Shown in pieces: positions 23,940 through 36,100 of a stretch of DNA of 64,000 nt (position 1 is its first letter; every line of letters starts with the position of its first letter). The translations under genes and the position numbers were made by a program. Origin of the DNA: Zygnema cylindricum (lineage: Eukaryota; Streptophyta; Zygnematophyceae; Zygnematales; Zygnemataceae); the NCBI GenBank assembly GCA_037447655.1, contig JBBHKE010003332.1:62001-126000 (forward strand), given 5' to 3'. The notes under the pieces are model-generated. The model was given only the letters and a program-made list of their open reading frames with translations. It did not search any database and was not told the origin of the DNA.

Positions 23940-26900
23940 GACGGAGATGTGAATCAAAGTTGTAACCATTTAAAAAAAATTGCTTCTCAAAGTACTAAAA
24001 TTTTGAATCTATTCATCAGCAACAAGATAACAGGATAAAGATTGCGAAAAATTAAACTCCCATTACTCGAGAGTTAACAAACTTCAAAAAGAAAACCTTT
24101 TTATTTTCCACCCCGAAATTATCAAACATGTTTTTCATTCTATAACATTATAGCTGGAGATTTTCCTATTTAAAATTTAACAAACATTCAAAATAAATTG
24201 ATCTTTCATACCGTAACATATTCAATATCGAAGATTTTTCAGTTGAAAATATAACAAACCTTAAAAATAAAAACATTTTCCCCATACCGTGACACAATTG
24301 CCTTCTCATTTCAAAACTTGCAACACTTTTCTCGTACAGTAACACAATAGTTGGAGCTTTTTTAAATTTAAAATTTAATAAGTACCGAAAAGAAAACATA
24401 TTTTTTTTACTGTAGCATAATAGCCAGAATTTTTTCGATTTAAAATTAACAAGTATAAAAAGGGGAGTTCTTTTCTTCATACCGTAACATAATTGCCGGA
24501 GATTTTTCGATTCGAACTGACGAAAATCGACACTCGAATCGTCCGGAATCGTTGTGCACAAATCGAGGCTGAGCTCTATCCTCTACTCCTCCTCCCGGGA
24601 CCTGTCCTCAGAAGAAATGAAAAAAAAAAGAGAAAGCAGAAGGAAAGTATAAATAAAAAAAAGAAAAGACAAGGAAAACAAAAGAAAAAACTACGCCACT
24701 GTTTCTTTAGCCTATTTAAAAAAAAACACAAGACTATCATAATAGGTGAATGCAAAAAAGCTATGAACAGGATAGTGTCGTTGAAACACACTGTTTACAA
24801 AATGGGTGGTTCATAAATATTTTTTTTCTAGCTAGTCAAGCCTGTTTATCATTCAAGTTCCACTGATTCTTTTATTTAAGCTCGTCGAAAAAAACTTCAC
24901 CACGATTAGTGTCAAATATTTCTCGGGCAGTCAATGTACACTTTTTTTCTAACTATACACATCTCCGATTTTGCGTCACATTCGAACGATAAGGCCGCTT
25001 CATTTCAATTACTTGCATCAAAAGAAAGTTCAACAGGCTTTGTAAAAGTTTTTTGAGTTTTTGAGAGTTTTTTAGGATTTTGAGATTAACTTGAAGTTCA
25101 ACGCCTTTTTACACAACAACTAACAACAAAAACCCAGAACCCAAAAGCCAAAAATCCAAAAACCAAAAACCAAAACCCAAAACCAAAAAACACAAAAACC
25201 CAAAACCCAAAACCTGAAAACAAAAACCCAAAACCCGAAAACGAAAACTAGTGTTGGGTATCGGGTAAATTCATATCGCGATAATTTCGATATTCGACAT
25301 ATCGAATATCGATCGAGCAAATACCTCGATATATCGTACCGGGACCAACATAAATTATCACGATATATATCGCAAAAAATGGGTGTCGGTACAGTTCAAG
25401 TACGGAAATTTGTAAAATTTCATCTTCACCACTTCCAATCTAAACTTATTTATGACCGTAATCCCCATAGTCTGTGAAAATTTATAAAAAAAACGGAAAT
25501 CAAATCGATAATCAGAAAACAGATAATCGACGATTTGGTTAGGGACTTCTTTATTTTTTTTATCATCATAATTTTGCATTTTGTACAGTGGAACGCCTAT
25601 TTTCAACAAATGTTTTGTTTGGAACCAAAACTAATACTAACAACACACAACAACAAACAACAAAAACCGAGAACCCAAAAGCCAAAAATCCAAAAACCAA
25701 AACCCAAAACCAAAAAACCCAAAAACCCAAAACCCAAAACCGAAACCGGAAACCAAAAACCCAAACTAATTAACTCACCCATCCAAGCAACGCCATCAGT
25801 TGACATCCGTTACAAACTCCCAAACTGAACGTATCCGGTCTCGCATAGAACGCCTGAAACTGTTCCCACAGTTCTTTGTTGAATCGAATGGTTCCCGCCC
25901 ATCCTTTGGCAGAATCCAAAACATCCGCATAACTGCCAAAATAGGCAAACAGACAAATAGGAAATTACAAAACGGGAAAAAGATAAAATGAGGAAGGCAC
26001 AGAATGGAGAAAAAGGATCAAATTGAATCCTGTCACAAGTACGACTGAAGAAAAGGTAACGAAACGAAACGAAAAGAAACGAAATGGAACGAGACAACAC
26101 AAAAAAACAAAAACAAAATCCAAAACATCCAATCAAAACAAATATAAACACGAAAATGAAAACAGAAACGGAACAGAAATAGAAACAAAAACGAAAACGA
26201 AAACTAACACGAAATCAAAAAACAAAACACAGACAAAACAGAAAGAGGCTCGAAACAAAAATACAAGTAAAAATAATAATAATATTAATAATAACAAAAA
26301 AATACCTGAATCCTCCGACAAATACAACTCCTCGAAAATCCTGGAGAGAGATCCTTCCCTCCAAAAGATCCGACATCGTCACGTCCCATGGTTCCATTCC
26401 CGAGGCATAAACCATGGCCGCCATCTCTCTGTCTCCATTGCTTCCCTCCTCTCTCACAACCGCCACTTTTGTCTTATATGTGCGCTTTAGCAACTGGAAA
26501 GAGAGATATAGAGAGAGAGAGATAAGATGTGAGACAAAAAAAACGGAAGTTTAAGGTAGATACAGGGGGATAACAAGGATTAAAGGGAATGCCTAACCCT
26601 TTTTTCTTACCATCACCAGTTTCGACTAATTTGACACCAAATCTTTCTGTCTCTCGCTCTCTCTACCTCTCACTACCTACGTCTCTAATATTAAAAAAAA
26701 AACCAGAGAAGGCTTCACTTCTCCCACACTACCAACCACTTCTCATCTCATTCAAAAGGCTCAATAAACTATACACATACAAAGAGAGATCGAAGGTGGG
26801 ACCCCTCCCCCCCTCCCCCTCTCTCTCCCTCTCTCTCTCCTCACCTTCTCGTCCGTCCTCGTAGGCACAAACGGCAACCTCCACTTGGGCTCCTTCCTCT

Positions 26901-27135
26901 CTCTCAGTCCCTCCTTCTCCTTCTCCACACACTCCTCCACTCTCTGTAGTTTCTCCAAAACAAAGGAGGTCTCCTCCCACACGTCCCTCAGTCTCTCTAT
27001 TTTGTCCTCTACCTCCACCTTCCCTCCCACACTAATTTTGACTTCAGAAGAGGACGAAACCGAGCCAATGGGAACGCAGGGAACTCCCGAGGCTCTAAAT
27101 TCCTCCAGCACTTCCTTTTCTACGTAAGGGTCCAC
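17583..27135 (-). CDS. PUR4: FGAM synthase exons 26-30 (linker and glutamine amidotransferase domain)
   Basis: Exons: 26845-27135, 26306-26493, 25779-25932, 24483-24601, 17583-17946. Exon 26 carries the variable linker with [13 protein letters not shown]. Exon 27 starts the amidotransferase domain ([29 protein letters not shown]). Exon 28 holds the nucleophile Cys in [17 protein letters not shown]. Exon 29 encodes [15 protein letters not shown] and ends MLR. Exon 30 begins [16 protein letters not shown], contains LRYCDDDG and the catalytic His/Glu pair in MMPHPERS, and ends at TAA (17583-17585). The split codon at 29/30 is exact (CG + T). Intron 29 is 6.5 kb because of the Copia insertion and a 450-bp satellite before the acceptor. 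Confidence 0.95.
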
Positions 27136-30100
27136 CTGGCAGAAAAAGACAAAAAACAGAAAAAAACTGAGAATGACAAAAATGGGAAGAAAAAAACAAA
27201 AGCCGGATATAATAAGACGAAAGAGAGATACAACGAGAGAAAAGGGATATAAAAAAGAGTCAAAGTGGGACACGACGAGACGGAAAAGAGAGGAAAAGAC
27301 GGAAGTTACAATGAGACAGAACAAGAGAGACAAACAAGAAAGAAAAAGACAAAAGAATCATCTTGTACCGAAGGATCCACCTGGCAGAAAAAAAAATAAA
27401 AAGGGAAAAAAAAAGCCGAAACAGAGAGAAAACTAACAAACAAAATAGAAAAAAGAAAAGGAAAAATAGGAAAAAATACAAAAAAATACAAAATGTAAAT
27501 ACAACAAGAAAAGAAAACGGAGAAATGACAAGACAATAGGACAAATCAAAACGAGAAGACAAACAAGGCAAAGCAAGAGAAACGAAGATAAATTTAAGAA
27601 ATAACGAGACAAAAGAAGACAAATACAACAAAATAAAACAAAACAAAGTAAGAAAGCAAGACAGAAAAAGACAAAACGTGACAATAAACAAAAAAACACT
27701 TAAAAAGACTAGAACCGAGCCAGAGCGGCCCACGGTAAGGATAACTTGTGAAGCCTGTGACAATGAGGGGGAGAGGGAGAGGGAGAGAAAGAGGGAGAGG
27801 AAGAGAGAGAGAGACAGAGAGAGAGAGTGTGTGTGCGACTGAAAGGCTAAAAAAACCTCGACACCAAACAGACGAAAACCTAACCAAAACTAGACAAGAC
27901 GATCCCATTCTCCCCACTTTTCAAACCACAAAAAACCCTTACAAACCCAAAAAAAAATCCCCTTCAATCCACGTTAATTCCTGTGTCCCCAAAAAAGCTT
28001 TCCCCTCGACGGACCTCGATAACGAGCCCGAGCTCTTCCGCAAAGAGAGCCCCCAGGGAGGCCTCTCTCCCACTAAGTCCCGCCGGAGCTTCTAAATCCA
28101 CACTAATTCCGGTATTTCCCGCGAACCCCATTTCCAAAACCGCAGTCAAAAGTCCTCCGTCGCTGATGTCATGGCCCGCGGAAATCAGTTTTTTCTCGAG
28201 GAGAGTCTGGGTTTTGAATGGGGGGAGGAGGAGGAGGAGAGATGGAAGGAGGGACGAGGAGGAGAGGAGTTAAAAGGGAGGGAGGGAGGGAGAGAGGGAG
28301 GGAAGAAAGGAAGAAAAAGAAGGAAAAAGGAACAGATGAAAGAAAGAATGGAAGAAAGGAGGAAGAAGAGACAAAGGACGAACAAAGAAAGAAGAAAGAA
28401 AAAAAAAAATAGAAAGAAAGACAGGGAGGGAGGAAGGGAGAGGGAGAGAGAGAGGACGGGAGGAAAGAAGGAAAGGTAGATTGAGTAAACGTGACATAAA
28501 AGAGAGCAACCAAACGGTGACTTAATTAGTATTAAACCACACCAATATTCATGTTTGATTGAGAAAAAAAAAAAAAAAAAGGAAAGACAGAGAAAGAGGA
28601 AAAAGAAACAGGAAATGAAGAATTGAAGGGAGAAAGAAGAAAACCCTGAGAAATTGAAAGATAGAAGTTTGGATAAAGGAGGAAAAGTACAAACACAATT
28701 GACTAAACACAAATAAATACAACGATACTAAAAGAATTGAAATTTCATTAATTTCATGAAAAGTTTTGTTACAAACTAACGCTGGTGTAGAATTCTCTTC
28801 CACGCTTAAATAAGGACAAACATTGCCTTTCCGAAGAAAAAAACGATTCAAAAGTTTAACCCACACTAAATCGTGTACAACACTTAATGACCTGACTTAG
28901 TGTTATAGAAACTTTTATTTACAACACACTGATATCGATATTTTCTGACTTAATTCCTGCTATTGACGGCCATTCCTGGTTCATAGTAGATATACCTCAA
29001 CTATTGTGGATTCCAAATAGTTTGTATGAACAGCAGGCAGTATCAAACGAGACAGGAATCGAAAAGGAGAAGTGGAATAACTCATCGACGATAAAAACAT
29101 TCCACACTAAAAAATGTTGAAAAAAGAAAAACTTTGAAAAAGATTTGAGGGAAATTTCTACCTGGACTGTGTTGAAGGCTGCTTTCAGAAGCCCGATGTC
29201 GACATCCGGAGATTTGTCACCCAACTGATATTCTCAACAACACATAGAAACAGGTGTTTCCGTTTCAGTATAAAGAAACAATCAATTCCAGTTTACAATT
29301 CAGTTACAGTTCCAGTTCCAATGCCAGCTTCAGTATAAATGTCAGTTTCAGTTCCCAAACCCGTTTCCATTCCATTTTTCTTCCCAGTTTCAATTTCAGT
29401 TCAAATTTAGTTTCAGTTTCAGTACCAGTATCAGTTTCCGTCGGAATGTGAGATTCCATTCGGTTCAATTTTCAACAGTCAGTTTCAGGTCCGGTATTAA
29501 GTTTAAAGGCCAATTCCAAAAACAAAATCGAGTTCCGTTTCTGTGTCGGTTTCCATTTCAGTTTCTGTTTCTGTTCCAGTTTCTGTTTCTGTTCCAGTTT
29601 CTGTTTCTGTTTCTGTTCCAGTTTCTGTTTCTTTTTCAGTTTCCACAGCTAAACATACCCACGAGGGAGCAAATTCTTAAAAAAAACAGAAAAAAAGGCA
29701 GAGGGAAAACAAAAATAGAGGAACTAACCAAAAAACTCACAAAGAAAAATAGATCTGAGTGGAACCAGAAATCACCACCAAAAAGAAAAAAAATCGAAAC
29801 AGTTTCTCAAAAACACGTACAAAATACAAATAAAATGGGGCACCCAAAACTCTGAACAAAAAAAAACCAAAAGCAAAAAAAAAAACAGCCGACACCCTTT
29901 TTTTTTATTAACTTACCGACAAGATTTTAAACGCCCGTTTAAAACCAAATCTTTATGAAAACAATCTGCAAGAACAAACCGTGTTTTTTGCCACACTAAC
30001 TATGGTACAGGGAAATAAAGAAAAAAAAAAAGTAAGAAAGAAAAAACAAGTGAGAATGGAAAAAAAAACCTGGTCATAAGCTTGGGCCAAAGCGGAGCCT

Positions 30101-33100
30101 CCCAACCTTCGAACTCCATTTGAGAGGTCAATGTGGTATAATAAGCCTTTCCCCAGAAGCTGAAATATAATATGGTTTTCAGTTTTTTTCCACCCATCCC
30201 AAAAAAGGGAGAGGGAGGGAGAGGGAGAGGGAGAGGGAGAGGGAGAAGGAGAGGGAAAAAGGCAAAGAAAAAAACCAACATCAGCGTTAGTTCAAAATTG
30301 CAGGATTTCTTTTTTCTGGATTTCCATTCACTGTTTGTTTAAGGAATTTTTTTTTTTCATTTTTGGCGCAGGTTTTTTTGGTTTTTTTTGCGGTAAATAA
30401 TATGAACTTGAAGATTGTGCAAGTATATTGGAGAGGGAGAGGGAGAGGGATCATTTTTGGGGCAGGTTTTTTTGGGTTTTTTTGCGGTAAATAATATGAA
30501 CTTGAAGATTGTGTAAGTATATTGGAGAGGCAAGGGCGAGGGAGAGGGAGATCGAGGGGGAGACGGCGAGGGCGAGGGTAAGGGAGAGGGAGAGGGAGAA
30601 GGAGAGGGAGAGCGGGAAAGAGAGAGAGAAGAGAGAGGGCACCTTAAGGTCCGGCGTGACAGTGAGAGTGATATCGGGGCAGGTGACATAGGAGCTGATA
30701 ACGAGGTTTCCCGGTGCCATTACTGTCTCTCCTCCGGCCTGTACCCATTTGTACCCATTTTTTATGAAATACACATTAGTTTTATACATTTGTACAATGT
30801 GTGTTAATGAATTGTATCCATTAGTGGAATAGATATGTATCATTTGTATCCATTTTCTTTGTAGATTTGTACCATTTGTATCCTTGATTTATAGATTTTA
30901 GGTATTTGCATCTATTAATTGAAAACATTAAACAGTGTTTCTTCCCACAAAAAAAAACAATTGATTGATGAATTAATTGATCAATTTATTTTATCCATTA
31001 ATTGACGATTATTCCCACGGTTTTAAAAATATATTCTGACTTAAGTCAAAAAAACATTATCCATGAATCTGTGGATCCCGAGGAGATTTATTTCCTTGAA
31101 AGTGAATTCATATTCAGCTCTTGATGCAAACTAATTATGGTAGACAGTTAAGAGATGGTTTTCCTTATTCGTCTTTTGCTCTTTCTTTCACATTATAGCC
31201 GTGAAAAAGTGTCTCTTTTTCTGTTGCTCTTCACTCCTCTCCCTCTCTCCCCTCCCCTCCCCTCCCCTCCCCTCCCCTCCCCTCTCCTTTTCTTCTTACC
31301 TTTGCCGCCATAGAGAGGCTGTCCTTTCCTCCGTCGATGGCGATCTCTAACTGAATCATGGAATCCCGTAACGCCACTGCAGCGTCATACATGGCGGCTC
31401 CCTCTCCGCCCATTTTGGCCGCATACATCCAGTTGCCACTCGCCTTCACATCGCTCAGTTTTGTCGCCTGGAAAATAGAAAAATAACAGGGAAATAGAAG
31501 GGAAAGGAATGGGAAGGAGAAGGGAAACGAGGGGAAGGAGAGTGGGAAAGAGGATTGGGATTAGGATTGGGATTGAGGTGGGTAAATGGAGTGGAAGAGA
31601 AAGGAAAAGAAGTCGGACGTACTTCCTTAACTCACCTTCACATCACTCAGGTTTGTCGCCTGGAAAAGTCGAGGGAAACGAAAGGGAAATAGAAGGGAAA
31701 TAGAAGGGAAAAGGGTGGGAAGGTCAAGGGAAATGAGGGGGAGGAGAGTGGGAAAGAGGATTGGGATTGGGATCTGGATTGGGATTTGGATTGGGATTGG
31801 GTTGGGTAAATGAAGTTGAAGAGGAAGAGAAAGAAGTCGGACGTACTTCTTTAACTAGTTTTTTTCTACAACTCTTGACAATTTCTGAACTGTACTGTTT
31901 TAGTGTTGACCAAAATTTGTTTTCCTGACTCCAACTAGGTACAAATCTGACCACAATACTAGGCTTACCACTTTTAGGGTTTCCATTCAATCTAAAAGTT
32001 ATAAAAAACCACGACGGAATCGCAAACAAAACTGACGTGAAAATGTATTATATTACAGTTACATTTATATTTACATCTACATTACCATAAATAGCATTGT
32101 ATATTACATCATCCTATATTCACATTTTCATATTACATTACATGATGTTATATTACATGATCTTGTAAGATGCTATATGATGTTACATGGTGTTATATTA
32201 TATGATATTTTATGATATTTTATGATATTTTTAATATTATATGATTTCATATTATGAAATTATATGATTGTCCTATTATATTATATAATGTTACATCATG
32301 TTACATTAGACTATATTATATTACCCATTTAATACTGTATTGCCTATGCATTACACTTGCATTGCATTACAATACATCTATTATTATATCTCCGTACTGA
32401 TAAGTTACAGAAAAAAGAATAAATCACCTTTGCCCACACCAAATTAGTGAGGGACTCGCCTAAAGCCATTCGAGCCATAGCTTTGGGATCCAATAAACCC
32501 TAAAAAGAAAAAAAGAAAAAAAAGGGAAAAAAAAGGGGAAAAGAATCCATCAGATTCATTGCACAACTTTCGAGTTGTGACCAAATTATAGATCACATAC
32601 ACAATCAAAAACCCTGAAAAAAAAAAAAAAAACCAGGCTCGACTGAAAATTGCAGACAAAATATTTTTTTTCCCAAAGTCCAAAATTCCAATTCCCTCTT
32701 AAAACCCTAAAACGGAGAAAACGAATGCGGAACCCATCGTAATTAGTGGAAATATATATATTTGGATGAAAAAAACGCACCTTTCAACAATCCAGTTTTT
32801 ATTGAAAAGTCAAAATGGTCTAATCACAAATTAAAAAAAAAGCTATCCTGGCTGTCCCTGCTGGCATTCCACCTGTGGTCTTTCCAGTCCTTCCAGTCTG
32901 TCCCTCCCTCCCCCTCATCCATCTTCCCCCCCCTCCTTCCTTCTCCTCCTTCCTTCTCCCTCTCCTCCCTTGCCATTCCTCCACATTCTCCTTCCCTCCT
33001 CCATACTAAAGGTGTTTTGTGGGAAAATTCCCAACCTTCTCCTCTCCCTCTTCCTCCCTACCCCCGCCCCAATCCCTCCATTCCCCCATCTCTCCATCCC

Positions 33101-36100
33101 TCTTTCCCTCCTTCCATACACTAAAAGGTGTGCATGACGTAGGGTAATTTCCTTAAGACGGAAATCTGAGAAACATCCCGGCAAAAACTTTTCTTTTCTT
33201 TTTGGTGTAAAATATCGCTTCTCACTATTATTCAGATAGTTTTGTGCAAACCAAAAGTTTGATACAAAGCGCAAATTGTAAACTGAAAACAGCACACAGG
33301 AGTTTGAAAAAACAGTACCTGTGCTATAACTGCCACGTCAGCAAGAGGAAGCTGCAGAGGACCCACTGTCTGCTGCTGAGCCACAAGTCCTGTCACACAC
33401 CTGTCTACCTGCAAAACATATAAACCCCAGAACATTACTAACATTTTGTACCTGTTACAGCTATTTTATCGACAACCAACGAACAATATCAGTATACCAT
33501 TTTTCAGGCAGAAACTGAACCTGTTTTTCAATCTGCATAGATGGTATGCTTTTCAACTGCGGCACTTGCAGCTGTAGTGTCTGTTTTTTTCCTTGATTAA
33601 ATCATAGTAAGATATAATTCCCAGAAAAGAAAATTCTTTAGGAAGTTGTAAGAATTATGTCTGCATATACTGAAAAGATAATATAGAATGTTCAAATATA
33701 GTGTATACGAGTGTGCAACGTGTAAGAGAAAGAAAAGGGAAAGAGAAACAAAAAAAAAGAGAACAGACATAGAAAGTGAAGGAAAGAAAGAGAAAAGGAA
33801 GAAAAAGAAAAAGGAGTAAGAGAAAGAGCAGAAAAAAGAAACGAAAAGAGACAAAAAATAGAAAGAGACAGAAAGCGAAAGAGAACGAGAAAGGGAAACA
33901 GAAATAGACAGAGAACAAGAAAGGGAAACAGAGATAGAAAGAGAGCGTCTTGCCTTGGTGGTAAGGAACCGCTTGGAGCAAACTGAAGGTAAACGGAGGA
34001 CACGGAAAAGCGCGTCTTTTATTGTCACTCCAGGGGCTAGGTCCAGAGGCTCTGTCTCCCACTCTTGGCGATTGAACAAAAATTTCTTTCGGGGCATATC
34101 TCCTAGGACCTGTATCCACATAAACCTCAAAAAACTATCAGCATTAATGCGGTATAATACAGGGAGTAAGTCTGTATTACACAGAAAAATGTTTGTATCC
34201 GTACCATATTCCCAACAATCGATGTGCACATTTTTGTGACTCCCCAATAATCAACAATTATTGCGATATATTAACAATATTTTGTACGTTTCAGGACTAT
34301 AAGTACAAAGTTCGCAACATTGAATCATCAATGATTTGCCATACATAAAAGTTACAATTCTGTAATCTGTGCCTTGTATGTAATGTTTAACATATCTAAA
34401 GCTGTATGTTTTGTCCTCTTGTCCTGTGCTGTACTGTAATTTAGGATCCTGTGAGATTATGTACAAGGACTGAGTATTTTACAGCTGTATGGAACTATGT
34501 ACTGTACCATTTAAAAATATATTTTGGAACGGCAGTCCAGATTTCGTTTCAATTGTACAGTGCTAAGTAAATACGTGACACCATAACGTATTTACCAGAA
34601 CACCGTATATATATTATACATAAGAGATATATCGATGATGAACATTTAACCGTCACCACCTAATATATCAGGCTCATTTGCCGTTTGAAAAACAATAATG
34701 TCGATTGTTGAACATATCACCATAGACCACGACAGATAAACAACACTAAGATTGGTAAGGAAAAAATACCGGGAGTAAGTCTGAAACATCGTCCTCAGGA
34801 GGACAAAACAAAAAAAATCCTAAAACTAACAATTGTCATTTTCGAGGGCGAAGAATTTACCACATTATAAGTCAAAGATTGTCATCATCGAGGGCGAATT
34901 AATTGAATATGTTAAGTACTTCACTATACATGTGGCAACACCTGGAAACTTGTGAAAAAGTTCCATGGCAATACAATTGCATTTTACAATTACAATTAAA
35001 ACTCCAATTGCAAATACCATGGCAATGGGCAGTGTACCGTACACACCACATTTAGTATTTACTCACCTACATTTAATATTTACTCACCTTTTCAAGGTCA
35101 AGGTCTACGGGAGGTCTCGCAGGAGTTATTCCTTTTGCCTCACTCTCTTCCTCTGCCCAACGATCTTTAAGGACAACCTTTCCGGAACCACTGCAGAAAA
35201 TTGTGAAAAGGAAAGGCAGCAGAAATTGGACAACGAGGTATGAAAGGAAGGAAAAAGCACCAGCAATTGAAAAAAGAAACATGTTAAATAATGAGGTATG
35301 AATGGAAAAGCAACAAAAGTTCAGAAAATCGATTCAAAAACTAATGAGGTATTAAAGGGAAAAGCAACCAAAGTTCAGAAAAATAAAGAAAATAATGGGG
35401 TATGAATCACAGAGGTTAAAAAAAAAACCCATAAAAGCAACAGAAGTTCAAACAAGCCATTCAGAAAACAGTTACATCAAAAACATTCTCATCCACATTA
35501 GATCACAAACTTTGGTGAAAATTGATGTTGATCTCAAATAAATAAAGAAGGAGAGAATTTACTGTAACAAGCTGGTCAAGTTCATGTTTGTTGAAAAGAA
35601 AAAAAAGATTAGGGAAAGATTATTTTGCTGCAACAGAGAAATGTACAACAAACAAATATGGGAAAATTTTCTGCTGCAATTTGTAGAAATTGGAAACTGA
35701 CAGTATTTTGAAACAAACAACCAGAAATGCAAAAAATTAAGAGAAAATCAAAGAGATAGACAAAGAGAAATACAAACGGAGAAACAAAGAGAAAAACAAA
35801 AAACTCAAAACCTGATAGTGCCGATAACTGCTATAGGAACACGTTCACGTTCACAAATCGCTCTTAAGAGGCTCTCACTCTCAGGCTTCACAAGAAGGGC
35901 ATCCTGAAAACCCAATAAATAAACCACAGGTCCGTTAAACCAAATAGTTCCGCAAATTTCCTTTTAATGTCTTTGAATAACGCTTTCTCCACGATTTCCT
36001 TGAATTCTCAATCTGTATGTCCCATGAGTTTTCTCGCATTTTGAGCAGTTTTAAGTGCTTTACCTGTAAGGACGGCCTTGAGGTGAAAAAAGGTGAAAAA

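Noticed and set aside
28169-28712. Several overlapping basic or Phe/Ser-rich ORFs
   Set aside because: Purine-rich intron sequence read in several frames; no domain and no conservation expected.
27960-29110. Recurring cacactaa words as a regulatory or telomere-like motif
   Set aside because: Short, scattered, also present inside coding exons, and not arranged in a consistent way.
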